Shown: positions 24,605 to 32,890 of the stretch, one piece after another
Layout of the letters: every line of letters begins with the position of its first letter
Position numbering within the stretch: the stretch's first letter is position 1
Assembly (NCBI GenBank): GCA_023441105.1
Contig: JAEZQX010000183.1
Span: forward strand, 1-33,459
DNA from: Pseudomonadota bacterium
GTDB taxonomy: Bacteria; Pseudomonadota; Gammaproteobacteria; Burkholderiales; Burkholderiaceae
DNA: 33,459 nt
Direction of reading: 5' to 3'
Translations under genes and position numbers: made by a program
The notes under the pieces: generated by a model
The model's input: the letters and a program-made list of their open reading frames with translations, nothing else
Databases searched by the model: none
What the model was told of the DNA's origin: nothing

Positions 24605-26251
24605 ATGGCCATCCATCCTCTCGCCGGCAAGCTCGCCCCGTCGGCGATGCTCGCCAACCTTCCACGCCTCGTCACGGCCTATTTCAGCGAACGTCCGGAT
24701 CCAGCCGATGCGGCGCAGCGGGTGGCGTTCGGCACCTCGGGTCATCGCGGCTCGGCACTCAAGCGGTCGTTCAACGAGGCGCACATCCTCGCCATCACCC
24801 AGGCGATCTGCAGTTACCGGAAGAAGGCCGGCATCAATGGCCCGTTGTTCCTCGGCATGGATACGCACGCGCTCTCGGAATCGGCGTTCGCCACGGCCCT
24901 CGAGGTGCTGGCGGGCAATGGCGTCGAAGCGATGATCGCGCACGACGGGGGCTACACGCCGACGCCCGCGGTCTCTCATGCGATCCTGACCCACAACCGC
25001 CGCCGCAAGGCCGGCCTTGCCGACGGGATCCTCATTACGCCGTCGCACAACCCGCCGGAGGACGGGGGGATCAAATACAACCCGCCGCATGGCGGACCGG
25101 CCGAGACTACGATCTCGGCCGAGATCGAAGCCATGGCGAACCGGCTGCTGGCGCACGTGCCGGCGCAAGTCGCCCGTGTCCCGCTGGATCAGGCGCGCAG
25201 GGCCGCCACGACGCATCGCCATGACTACGTCAGCGCCTACGCCGCCGACCTCGTCAACGTGCTCGACGTCGAGGCGGTACGCGGCGCGCGGGTGCACATC
25301 GGAGCCGATCCCCTGGGCGGCGCCGGCGTCGCCTACTGGGCCCCGATCGCCGAGCGCTACGGGCTTGACATCGAAGTCATCAACAAGGAAGTCGATCAGA
25401 CATTCCGGTTCATGCCCCTCGACTGGGACGGACGAATCCGCATGGACTGCTCGTCCCCGCATGCAATGGCCAACCTGATCGCGCTCAGCAAGGATTTCGA
25501 CGTCGCATTCGGCAACGACGCGGATCACGACCGGCACGGCATCGTGACCCCCTCGGCGGGCCTGCTCAATCCGAACCACTACCTGGCGGTGGCGATCGAT
25601 TACCTGTTCAGCCATCGACCGGGATGGCCCGCGGGTGCGGCAATCGGGAAGACCGTCGTCAGCTCGAGCCTCATCGACCGCGTGGCGCGCGCGTCCGGCC
25701 GCAAGCTTGTCGAAGTTCCCGTCGGCTTCAAGTGGTTCGTCGAAGGGCTGCACGCCGGCACGCTCGGCTTCGCCGGTGAGGAAAGCGCCGGCGCGTCCTT
25801 TCTTCGCAAGGACGGCACCGTCTGGACAACCGACAAGGACGGCATGCTCCTCGGCCTGCTGGCCGCGGAGATCCGCGCGACGGCCGGCCGCGACCCCGGC
25901 GAGCTGTACCAGGATCTCACGCGAAAGCATGGCATCCCGCACTACGAGCGCACCGATGCGCCCGCCAACCGGGAGCAGAAGGCGCGGCTCGCGAAGTTGA
26001 CTGCCGAGCAGGTGCGTGCTTCGACACTCGCCGGCGACCGGATCGAGGACATCCTCACCCATGCACCGGGAGACGGCAACCCGATCGGCGGGCTCAAGGT
26101 GTCGACGAAGAACGGCTGGTTCGCGGCACGGCCCTCGGGAACCGAGGACGTCTACAAGATCTATGCCGAAAGCTTCGTCGGCGCCGACCATCTGCGACGC
26201 GTGCAAGTCGAGGCACAGGAGCTGGTGGCCGAAGTCCTGAAGGGCTCCTGA
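24605..26251 (+). CDS. pgm: Phosphoglucomutase (alpha-D-glucose phosphate-specific)
   Basis: A 548-residue cytoplasmic enzyme interconverting glucose 1-phosphate and glucose 6-phosphate, matching the length of E. coli Pgm. [10 protein letters not shown] near residue 41 is the substrate-loop signature. The phosphoserine is Ser147 in [16 protein letters not shown]. The Mg-binding loop is DADHDRHG, sugar specificity is GEESAGAS, and the phosphate-binding loop is [13 protein letters not shown] at the end. GGAG precedes the ATG. As the last gene of the cluster it converts the glucose 1-phosphate made by GlgP into glucose 6-phosphate, which can enter the pentose phosphate route and then phosphoketolase. 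The 117-base gap before it leaves room for an extra promoter, though none is obvious. Confidence 0.96.
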   Translation: MAIHPLAGKLAPSAMLANLPRLVTAYFSERPDPADAAQRVAFGTSGHRGSALKRSFNEAHILAITQAICSYRKKAGINGPLFLGMDTHALSESAFATALEVLAGNGVEAMIAHDGGYTPTPAVSHAILTHNRRRKAGLADGILITPSHNPPEDGGIKYNPPHGGPAETTISAEIEAMANRLLAHVPAQVARVPLDQARRAATTHRHDYVSAYAADLVNVLDVEAVRGARVHIGADPLGGAGVAYWAPIAERYGLDIEVINKEVDQTFRFMPLDWDGRIRMDCSSPHAMANLIALSKDFDVAFGNDADHDRHGIVTPSAGLLNPNHYLAVAIDYLFSHRPGWPAGAAIGKTVVSSSLIDRVARASGRKLVEVPVGFKWFVEGLHAGTLGFAGEESAGASFLRKDGTVWTTDKDGMLLGLLAAEIRATAGRDPGELYQDLTRKHGIPHYERTDAPANREQKARLAKLTAEQVRASTLAGDRIEDILTHAPGDGNPIGGLKVSTKNGWFAARPSGTEDVYKIYAESFVGADHLRRVQVEAQELVAEVLKGS

Positions 26252-26589
26252 GGAGGTGCCGCGTCGACCGGGTCGGCCGCTCCGGGTATGGCTAGCCAAG
26301 GCCAGAGGCGCAGTCGCATCCGGCTCGAGCTGGAATGTAAGACTTATCGCGGATTTGCATCCACGTGTGGGCATGGACTCTGCCCGCTTTCGATCTGCGC
26401 TATTCTTCAGTTATCGGATTCACCGCGTAGGATCTCCCGACCGATGTAGTTCCTCGTCCTTCACCTTGCTGGCAGCCGCACCGATTCCGGTGGCCAATTC
26501 CGCCTCCGAGCCTGGGCTGCCGCGATCAATCCCTGCTTTGCGCGCCGTCGGTTGCGCACAGCTTGTGAATCTGCCGGTGATGGACGAAA
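26252..26589. other. Intergenic DNA after pgm, lower G+C
   Basis: No gene is supported in these 338 bases; the open frame on the plus strand here overlaps the acyltransferase in another frame and looks random. From about 26330 onward base composition becomes visibly richer in A+T than in the genes before it. No clear terminator for the glycogen cluster was seen. It should contain the acyltransferase promoter, but no consensus pair is evident. Confidence 0.4.
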
Positions 26590-27765
26590 TTGGAAGCTGC
26601 AACCTATCCTCCCTACCTAGGGCATTCGGAGCGCCGTCGGCTCGAGTCCGTTCAAGTACTTCGTGGGCTGGCCGCCATGCTGGTCGTGTTCAACCACGCC
26701 GGGCTTCTCGCTGTCTCGATGGATAGCCCCTTAGGCGACTCTTGGCTCGTTTCCTCGCACGCAGTTGCGGAAATGGGTGCCATTGGCGTCGATCTCTTCT
26801 TTGTGATCAGCGGCTTCGTCATGTCTCTCAGTGCCCGCCGATTCGTGGGGCCGTGGGGTGCGAGCACCTTCTTAGCTCTCAGGTTCGTCCGCATCGCACC
26901 GCTCTTCTACCTTGCGTCCGCGCTGATGTTGGCCAATCTGATCCGTGCGGGTATCGATGTGGACCCGTCTTCCTTGCTCAACTCGATCACGTTCATTCCT
27001 GTGTTCGACGATGAGACGTATTCATGGCCGCTGCACTATCTCGGGTGGACGCTCGCATTCGAGTTTGCGTTCTACTTTCTGGTGTCCATCCTCATCTGTA
27101 CAGGCGGCGGCGCAAGACCGGTTGTCCTCCTGGCGATGACTGCGATCGCGCCGCTTCTGGGCTTTCTGTTGGCAGCGGAATCCGCAGCGTGGAAGGTGTT
27201 CACAAATCCGATCCTCTGGGAATTCGGATTTGGCGTCCTTGCCTTCATCCTTTGGGAACGATGTCAGATGCGAAGGCTACTGGCTCCTTTCTCGATCTTT
27301 GCCGCCACAACGTTACTGGCATTGATCGTCGCACTCTGGATGGAGCCGGACTGGCTCGCGGCAAATGGCTGGGACGGCCCAACTGGAGGTGCGAGCGGAG
27401 GATCGGACACTGTAGAGGGTATGACGAGCCCCCTTCGCGCCCTGTACTGGGGGCTGCCGATGTTCCTGGTCTTCTGCGCGGTCGTCGGCTCGGTATCGAT
27501 CGGAAAGGGGCTTTGGGCAACGACGATGAAGCTGCTCGGGGATGCGTCTTACTCGATCTACTTGTCCCATTTGTTCGTGATCATGGCATTTGAAGAACTG
27601 GTCGAGCGCGTCGGCATCCACCCTGACCTGGTACTCGTGACAGCCTTGGCGTCATCTGCTCTTGTTGGCGTGCTCGTCTACAGGCTGGTGGAGAAGCCGC
27701 TGCTGGCCAAGGGGCAGCGAAGAGTTCGGCAATGGACATTGCAGTTTGCCCGGCAAGAAGCTTGA
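26590..27765 (+). CDS. Membrane acyltransferase, OafA/YrhL type (acyltransferase family 3)
   Basis: A 391-residue integral inner-membrane protein of the family that O-acetylates surface sugars and lipids. The N terminus LESVQVLRGLAAMLVVFNHAG is the family signature, with the catalytic His in FNHAG; IGVDLFFVISGFVMSLSARRF is the second hallmark, and about ten hydrophobic segments follow, ending in YSIYLSHLFVI and LVEKPLL. An in-frame stop at 26578-26580 leaves TTG at 26590 as the only plausible start; GGA lies close upstream. Base composition and third positions are more A/T-rich than in neighbouring genes, a sign of recent transfer. It is isolated from other glycan genes. Target unknown, possibly O-antigen or exopolysaccharide. 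Confidence 0.85.
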   Translation: MEAATYPPYLGHSERRRLESVQVLRGLAAMLVVFNHAGLLAVSMDSPLGDSWLVSSHAVAEMGAIGVDLFFVISGFVMSLSARRFVGPWGASTFLALRFVRIAPLFYLASALMLANLIRAGIDVDPSSLLNSITFIPVFDDETYSWPLHYLGWTLAFEFAFYFLVSILICTGGGARPVVLLAMTAIAPLLGFLLAAESAAWKVFTNPILWEFGFGVLAFILWERCQMRRLLAPFSIFAATTLLALIVALWMEPDWLAANGWDGPTGGASGGSDTVEGMTSPLRALYWGLPMFLVFCAVVGSVSIGKGLWATTMKLLGDASYSIYLSHLFVIMAFEELVERVGIHPDLVLVTALASSALVGVLVYRLVEKPLLAKGQRRVRQWTLQFARQEA

Positions 27766-28146
27766 CGTCTGCTGCTGTTTGCGGTCTCTGTCCCTGGGCG
27801 AGCACCGGGTCAGTGTCAGCGCGGCACTTGCAGCGAGTCCGCGAACCGGGGGTCAGCTACTGGCGCGACCGCACAGATCATCGAACTGACCGTGATCGAT
27901 CCGTGGGTGGGTCTTGGCTACCGGGTAGTCGAGGGCATCCTTCTCAGGCGGCTGTATGCCGGTCCGGGTGCTCCTCGAACCACTTGCGCAGCTCCGTGTC
28001 GGTCTCGACGCGTACGACGATCCACGGGTGGGTCATCGGCCAGCTCATAGGCTGAAGCCGCGAGGGACTCGACTATCGGAACTCTCGCTTAGGCTGGCGC
28101 TGTGTAGGGGCCGCAGGAGCATACGCTCAGGACGCATCCCACGCAG
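27766..28146. other. Intergenic DNA with an imperfect repeat and a tiny ORF
   Basis: No established gene in 381 bases. CGATCCGTGGGTGGGTC (near 27896) and CGATCCACGGGTGGGTC (near 28017) are two near-identical 17-base stretches about 120 bases apart. A 34-codon minus-strand frame lies here (separate entry). The segment reads like decayed or rearranged coding DNA, but I cannot identify a parent gene. Confidence 0.35.
27944..28048 (-). CDS. Possible 34-codon small ORF or gene remnant
   Basis: The minus strand encodes MSWPMTHPWIVVRVETD followed by TELRKWFEEHPDRHTAA and a stop. The amino-acid mix (amphipathic, charged helix TELRKWFEEHP) and high third-position G+C look more protein-like than the surrounding frames, but the ATG has no good ribosome binding site. 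It may be a small protein or a remnant of a longer gene. Confidence 0.25.
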   Translation of the reverse strand: MSWPMTHPWIVVRVETDTELRKWFEEHPDRHTAA

Positions 28147-28674
28147 CTAGCCGGCGAGTGGGTACGTCCCGATCGTCCGCAACATGCCGCCTTCATTGGC
28201 CACAACCACAAGCTCGGCAACCCTTCCTTGAACGCAGAAAGGGCGAGAGTTCAACTCGTCGCACCGCCGTCTTGCATCAGCGCGGTCCCCGCTCGCGCCG
28301 ATAGTGATATGGGGCACGAACGGGAGGTCAAGGCGGAGGTTGGCTGACAAGGGCCCTTCGTAGAGCCGATCGTGCAGCAGGGACAGTCCACTGAACCCCT
28401 CGTCGGGCACAAGGAACATCAGGCCGCGGGCGCTTCCGGGCTCCGTGCTGAGCATTGCATAGCGGCAGGTGAAGTCTATCGGGTACGCCGAGGCGCTCAC
28501 CGCCTCGACGTGCTCTAGATACGTCTTCTCCGAAACTTTGTCGCTGCCGAAGACAAGCGTGAAGTGCGTTGCGACTATCGCATGCTGTGGGTCGTGGGCT
28601 TCTCGGAAGGCGTCGATCCACGCAGCGTCCTGATGCTCAAGGAGCGGAAAAGCCAGGGTGTAGAGGCTCGTCAT
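28147..28674 (-). CDS. 2H phosphoesterase (2'-5' RNA ligase-like)
   Basis: A 175-residue protein with the two hallmark motifs of the 2H phosphoesterase superfamily: His37-Phe-Thr39 (ATHFTLVFG) and His122-Ile-Thr124 (VPHITIG), 85 residues apart. The superfamily includes LigT/ThpR RNA 2'-5' ligases, cyclic phosphodiesterases and enzymes cutting 2'-5' oligoadenylate; the exact reaction cannot be assigned. There is no signal peptide, so it is cytoplasmic. The ribosome binding site is weak. It stands alone in the low-G+C stretch between pgm and the tRNA gene, consistent with acquired DNA. Confidence 0.75.
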   Translation of the reverse strand: MTSLYTLAFPLLEHQDAAWIDAFREAHDPQHAIVATHFTLVFGSDKVSEKTYLEHVEAVSASAYPIDFTCRYAMLSTEPGSARGLMFLVPDEGFSGLSLLHDRLYEGPLSANLRLDLPFVPHITIGASGDRADARRRCDELNSRPFCVQGRVAELVVVANEGGMLRTIGTYPLAG

Positions 28675-29138
<464 letters not shown>

Positions 29139-29167
29139 GTGTCGGGTACATCGCAGTCTAGCCAGAC

Positions 29168-29173
29168 ATTATA
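29168..29173 (-). promoter_or_regulatory. -10 element of the tRNA-Ser promoter
   Basis: A perfect TATAAT on the minus strand, 29 bases before the mature tRNA 5' end. It is flanked by a direct repeat CTGGCTA. No good -35 was found. Confidence 0.55.
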
Positions 29174-29335
29174 GCCAGAACTGCGGGAGATCCGCTCTCG
29201 CGGAAGGCGTGATCGGCCGCCTGGCCGAGCCGCCGGCCGGCGGTCAGCACGGCCGACCAACGAGTCCGGCCCGCCACCAACGCAACGAGCCCGGCGCTGC
29301 TTGCGCGGCGCCAGGCTCCACGACCAGATGCCGGG

Positions 29336-29367
29336 TCCGCCAGGACAGCATCGGCCGTCCTGGCGGA
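29336..29367 (-). terminator. Strong hairpin downstream of the Hsp20 gene
   Basis: TCCGCCAGGAC (29336-29346) and GTCCTGGCGGA (29357-29367) are exact reverse complements, an 11-bp stem with a 10-base loop, starting about 30 bases past the Hsp20 stop. There is no T-run, so it may end transcription with Rho or protect the transcript's 3' end. Confidence 0.5.
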
Positions 29368-29398
29368 GACTACTGGCTCCTGCGATCAGGCGGCAGAG

Positions 29399-29854
29399 TT
29401 ACGCTGCCTGGCGCTCGAGCACCTGCACGTTGTCGCTGCCGTTGATCGAGATCCGGCGCGGCTTCATCGCTTCCGGGATCTCGCGGACGAGATCGATGCT
29501 CAGCAGGCCGTTCTCGAGCTTGGCGCCAACCACCTTGACATGCTCGGCAAGCTGGAAGCGATGCTCGAAATCGCGCGCGGCGATGCCGCGATGCAGGTAC
29601 GTTGCCTGGGCCGCCGGGCGCTGCTTGCGACCGGTGATCTTGAGCGAATCCTGCTCGACCTCGATATCCAGTTCGGACCGCTCGAAGCCGGCGAGCGCCA
29701 TGGTGATCTTGTACTTGTCCTGCTCGATCAGCTCGATGTTGTACGGCGGATAGCTCGGCTGCGAGTCACCGCGCAAGGCGTTGTCCATCAGCTGCGCGAG
29801 ACGATCGAACCCAATGGCCGAACGGTAGAGGGGGGCGAAATCCAGAGTGTTCAT
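29399..29854 (-). CDS. Small heat-shock protein, Hsp20/IbpA family
   Basis: A 151-residue ATP-independent chaperone that binds unfolding proteins and holds them for DnaK/ClpB. It begins MNTLDFAPLYRSAIGFDRLAQLM, the IbpA-type N terminus. The alpha-crystallin domain spans about residues 38-135: YPPYNIELIEQDKYKITMALAGF, LDIEVEQDSLKITGRK, the conserved RGIAARDFEHRFQL, and A-x-L-x-N-G-L in AKLENGLLSIDLVREIPE. The C-terminal tail has ISINGS in place of a classic I-x-I, with PRRISI just before it. The start at 29854 is fixed by GGAGG ten bases upstream; the longer frame from 29947 runs through the promoter and leader. Expression is probably under heat-shock sigma factor and a ROSE-like RNA thermometer (separate entries). 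Single-gene transcript. Confidence 0.95.
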   Translation of the reverse strand: MNTLDFAPLYRSAIGFDRLAQLMDNALRGDSQPSYPPYNIELIEQDKYKITMALAGFERSELDIEVEQDSLKITGRKQRPAAQATYLHRGIAARDFEHRFQLAEHVKVVGAKLENGLLSIDLVREIPEAMKPRRISINGSDNVQVLERQAA

Positions 29855-29860
29855 GCTGCT

Positions 29861-29882
29861 ATATCCTCCAAGGAAGCGATAT
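29861..29882 (-). ncRNA. ROSE-like RNA thermometer in the hsp20 leader
   Basis: In the mRNA, AUAUC pairs with GAUAU, then, past a bulged G, CUUC pairs with GGAG (one G-U pair) around a CUU loop. The Shine-Dalgarno GGAGG is fully inside the stem. The strand opposite it reads U-C-G-C-U with an unpaired G against AGGA, the core of ROSE elements that melt on heating. A second GC hairpin (GCGGG...CCCGC) lies just upstream. Position and pairing were derived by hand. Confidence 0.75.
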
Positions 29883-29920
29883 GTGATTGGCGGGCCCGCC
29901 ATCGGCACCCGCTGATCAGG

Positions 29921-29948
29921 AAATAGGATCTTCCAACGGGTTTTCAAG
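29921..29948 (-). promoter_or_regulatory. Heat-shock (sigma-32-type) promoter of hsp20
   Basis: The minus strand reads CTTGAAA at 29948-29942, a perfect match to the sigma-32 -35 box, then 14 bases, then CCTATTT at 29927-29921, a fair match to the second half of the CCCCATNT -10 box. The inferred start near 29914 gives a leader of about 60 bases containing the thermometer. Confidence 0.65.
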
Positions 29949-29980
29949 CCCCCGTTCGCTCGCTTCCTTCGACCGTCCGG

Positions 29981-31741
29981 TCAGCAGCGCGGAATCCTCG
30001 TTGCAGCCTGCTCCGACCGCAGGAAATCGAAATCCACGCCCTGGTCGGCCTGGGTGATGGACTGCAGGAAAAGCTTGCGATAGCCGCGTGCGGCCGTCGG
30101 CGGCGTCACCGGTGCCTGCGCGCGCCGGCGCGCGATCTCGTCATCGGACACGAGCCACTGGAGCTGTCGCCGGGACACGCTCAGGCGGATCCGGTCGCCG
30201 GTGCGCACGTAGGCAAGGGGGCCGCCGACAGCCGACTCCGGCGTGACGTGAAGCACGATCGTACCGGCGGCGGTGCCGCTCATGCGGCCGTCGGAGATCC
30301 GCACCATGTCCTTCACGCCGGCGCGCGCGAGCTTCTTCGGAATCGGCAGGTAGCCCGCCTCGGGCATCCCCGGCGCGCCGGCCGGGCCGATGTTCTTGAG
30401 CACCAGGATGTCGTCGGCGCTGACATCGAGCGATTCGTCGTCGATCCGGGCGGCGAGATCCTCGGCGTCCTCGAAGACCACCGCCCGGCCTTCATGCTCC
30501 ATCAACGCCGGGGAGGCTGCCGACTGCTTGATGATGGCGCCGCCGGGCGCCAGGTTGCTGGTCAGCACCGCGATGCCGCCCTGGGGGTAGATCGGCTGCG
30601 CAAAAGGCCGGATCACGTCCTGCTGGAAAGGCGCCGGCGCCCGCTCGAGTTCTTCGCCGAGGGTTCTCCCGGTGACGGTCAGTGCGTCGAGATGCAGCAG
30701 CGGACGCAGCTCGCGCAGCAGCGCCGGCATGCCCCCCGCCTTGTGGAAGTCCTCCATGTAGTACTGTCCGGACGGCTTGAGGTCGATCAGCACCGGCGTC
30801 TCCCGGCCCATCCGGTCGAGCGCAGGCAGGTCGAGCTCGAAGCCGAGCCGGCCCGCGATGGCTGCCAGGTGCACCAGGCCGTTGGTCGAGCCGCCGATGG
30901 CAAGCAGCACCCGCAGCGCGTTCTCGAAGGCATCCGCCGTCAAGATCCGGTCGATGGTGAGCCGGGAGCCGATCATGGCGACCGCCAGCTGGCCGGTCTC
31001 CTCCGCGACCCGGATGCGGTCGGCGGTGACCGCCGGTGCCGAGGCGCCGCCCGGGACCATCATGCCGAGCGCCTCGGCGATGCAGGCCATCGTGCTCGCG
31101 GTTCCCATCACCGAACAGGTGCCGACGCTTGCCACCAGCTGGTTGTTGACGGCGGTGATCTCCTGTTCGTCGATCTCGTCTGCGCGGAACTTCCCCCAGT
31201 AGCGACGGCAGTCGGTACAGGCGCCGACCCGCTCCGACCGATGCGATCCGGTCAGCATGGCCCCGGTCACCAGCTGGATGGCCGGGATGCCGGCCGAAGC
31301 CGCCCCCATCAGCTGCGCCGGCACGGTCTTGTCGCAGCCGCCGATCAGCACCACGGCATCCATCGGCTGCGCGCGGATCATCTCCTCCGTGTCCATCGAC
31401 ATGAGGTTGCGCAGGTACATACTGGTCGGCTGCGAGAAGCTCTCGGCGATCGAGATCGTCGGGAACTCGAGCGGCAGCCCGCCGGCGAGCATGACGCCGC
31501 GCCGGATGGCGTCGATCAGCTGCGGCGCGTTGCCGTGGCAGGGGTTGTAGGCGCTGCCGGTATTGACGATGCCGACGACCGGACGGTCCAGCGCCGAGTC
31601 GCTGAAGCCCGCGCCCTTGATGAAGGCGCGGCGCAGGAACATCGAGAAGCCGATGTCGCCGTAGCTGGTGAGGCCCTTGCGCAGGCCGTCACCGGTCGCG
31701 GCGACCTTGGCCGCCGACTTGCTGTCCTTTTCCTTGCTCAT
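29981..31741 (-). CDS. IlvD/Edd family dehydratase, probably a sugar-acid dehydratase
   Basis: A 586-residue Fe-S dehydratase removing water from a 2,3-dihydroxy acid. Cluster cysteines are Cys68 (NPCHGN), Cys136 (GGCDKT, with Lys138 the carbamylated Mg ligand position) and Cys209 (GTCSVMGTAS); the catalytic base is Ser488 in SDGRMSGT. The Cys spacing (68 and 73 residues) and the GACTDCRRYWG segment resemble L-arabinonate/xylonate dehydratases as I remember them, more than branched-chain IlvD, so an aldonic-acid substrate is favoured; dihydroxy-acid dehydratase remains possible. Start 31741 (MSKEKDSK) has GGGA upstream; the longer frame from 31774 is less likely. No neighbouring sugar-acid aldolase or dehydrogenase supports the assignment. 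Confidence 0.88.
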   Translation of the reverse strand: MSKEKDSKSAAKVAATGDGLRKGLTSYGDIGFSMFLRRAFIKGAGFSDSALDRPVVGIVNTGSAYNPCHGNAPQLIDAIRRGVMLAGGLPLEFPTISIAESFSQPTSMYLRNLMSMDTEEMIRAQPMDAVVLIGGCDKTVPAQLMGAASAGIPAIQLVTGAMLTGSHRSERVGACTDCRRYWGKFRADEIDEQEITAVNNQLVASVGTCSVMGTASTMACIAEALGMMVPGGASAPAVTADRIRVAEETGQLAVAMIGSRLTIDRILTADAFENALRVLLAIGGSTNGLVHLAAIAGRLGFELDLPALDRMGRETPVLIDLKPSGQYYMEDFHKAGGMPALLRELRPLLHLDALTVTGRTLGEELERAPAPFQQDVIRPFAQPIYPQGGIAVLTSNLAPGGAIIKQSAASPALMEHEGRAVVFEDAEDLAARIDDESLDVSADDILVLKNIGPAGAPGMPEAGYLPIPKKLARAGVKDMVRISDGRMSGTAAGTIVLHVTPESAVGGPLAYVRTGDRIRLSVSRRQLQWLVSDDEIARRRAQAPVTPPTAARGYRKLFLQSITQADQGVDFDFLRSEQAATRIPRC

Positions 31742-31823
31742 TCCCGCTTTCCCGGTCGTCGTCCGCCGGCGCAAGGCGCGCCGGTGCCCCGAGTCTACTT
31801 CGGGTGCGATGGACGGACGGGAA

Positions 31824-31841
31824 GCCGGCCCAGCGGCCGGC
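31824..31841 (-). terminator. GC hairpin downstream of the proline-rich lipoprotein gene
   Basis: GCCGGCC and GGCCGGC form a perfect 7-bp stem around a 4-base loop, starting nine bases after the lipoprotein gene's stop. On the minus strand it is followed by TTCCC only, so it is a weak candidate terminator. Confidence 0.4.
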
Positions 31842-31849
31842 CGCGGGAT

Positions 31850-32635
31850 CTACCAGCTACCGGAATAAGTGACTACGTCGCTGCCGATGGTGTCGCGGAT
31901 GTAGCCGCCGACATCCTTGCCCGGCTGGTTGGCATCGTAGATGCCGCAGGTGACTCGCTTCAGGCGCTCCACCCGCTGGTCGGAGGGAAGGTCGACAACC
32001 CAACAGACCCGCAGACGGTTGGCCTGGCCGTTGTCGTTTTCGACGCGCAGGGTGGCCGACGAGCTGCCGCTGGTCCAGGTGGCTGCGTTCTCGCCCAGGG
32101 GCAGGTCCGCCGAGCGCAGGTCCAGGGTGGGGCCCTCGAGGTTGAGGCCGTTGGCCGTTACCGAAGTGAGCACGCCGTTGTTCATCTGTGGCTTGACGTC
32201 GACGACCGCGGCAAGAGTGGGGCGGCCAGTGGGACCGGTGCCAATGCTGAAGCTCTTCAAGGCACCCTCGATGTAGTAGTAAGTGCCAGGGCCGGCTGCG
32301 ACCTGTCGGCCATTGGTGAGGGGGTTGGCAGGGGTTGGGCTGGGAGAAACGCCTGCTTCGAGAGCCGCCCGGACGGCCGTGCCGTCGACCATGGGTGCGC
32401 TGGGCGCCGGCTGGGGCGCCGGGGAAGGTGACGGCGAGCCGACCGGCGCCGGGCTCGAAGCACTTGGCGCCGGCGCGGGAGCGGCGCCCGGGGTAGGCGA
32501 GGCAGCGGGAGAAGGTGAGGGAACCGGCGCGGTGGGGCTCGAGGAGACTGCCGTCCCGTCCGTGCCGCCACCGCCGCCACAAGCCGCCATCGAAATCGAG
32601 ATCATCACGACTGCGAGAGATGTTCTTTGAAGCAT
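31850..32635 (-). CDS. Proline/alanine/serine-rich lipoprotein of unknown function
   Basis: A 261-residue envelope lipoprotein. Start 32635 has GGAAGGACA immediately upstream and gives a signal peptide with lipobox SMAAC (Cys19), followed by GGGGG. Residues about 30-82 are a low-complexity Pro/Ala/Ser linker (PSPSP, APAPAPS), long enough to span part of the periplasm or lift a domain from the membrane. The C-terminal 170 residues are a compact beta-rich domain (GTYYYIEGALKSFSIG, ATLRVENDNGQANRLRVCWV, TCGIYDANQPGKDVGGYIRD) with Cys211 and Cys230 able to form a disulfide. I do not recognise this domain; it may be exclusive to betaproteobacteria. It is transcribed as a single gene. Confidence 0.8.
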   Translation of the reverse strand: MLQRTSLAVVMISISMAACGGGGGTDGTAVSSSPTAPVPSPSPAASPTPGAAPAPAPSASSPAPVGSPSPSPAPQPAPSAPMVDGTAVRAALEAGVSPSPTPANPLTNGRQVAAGPGTYYYIEGALKSFSIGTGPTGRPTLAAVVDVKPQMNNGVLTSVTANGLNLEGPTLDLRSADLPLGENAATWTSGSSSATLRVENDNGQANRLRVCWVVDLPSDQRVERLKRVTCGIYDANQPGKDVGGYIRDTIGSDVVTYSGSW

Positions 32636-32770
32636 TGTCCTTCCAGGGTCTGGTTCGTCTTGTTGCACGCGTTTTCCGGTGGGGCCGGTTTTGCGCGGGC
32701 TAGAGTCTAAGGCGTCGACACAGTCGTAAGCCCGGCCGTCACAAAATTCGCAAAAATGGATCAGGTACCC

Positions 32771-32796
32771 GTAAGTAAGCTGTAAGGCGGCGTAAA
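32771..32796. repeat. Phased GTAAG repeats upstream of the lipoprotein gene
   Basis: GTAAG occurs at 32771, 32775 and 32782, with GTAAA at 32792, so copies lie about 11 and 10 bases apart, one helical turn. Another GTAAG is at 32726. Such phased direct repeats are how OmpR/PhoB-type regulators bind. It lies about 140 bases upstream of the lipoprotein start. Confidence 0.35.
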
Positions 32797-32890
32797 CCTG
32801 ATGAAAGGGGCTTCTTGGCCATTGACGCGGCCGGCGTTGTGGGGTACGGGGCAGGCGCTTGCCTCCTGCCGCGGTGCCCGGGGCGCGGCC

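Noticed and set aside
26256..26726. 156-codon plus-strand frame before the acyltransferase
   Set aside because: Ser/Arg-rich random composition, no ribosome binding site, and it overlaps the acyltransferase in another frame.
32714..32720. GTCGACA upstream of the lipoprotein gene as another site of the GntR regulator
   Set aside because: Only a half-site without the flanking TT or second arm; GTCGAC is frequent by chance in this G+C-rich sequence.
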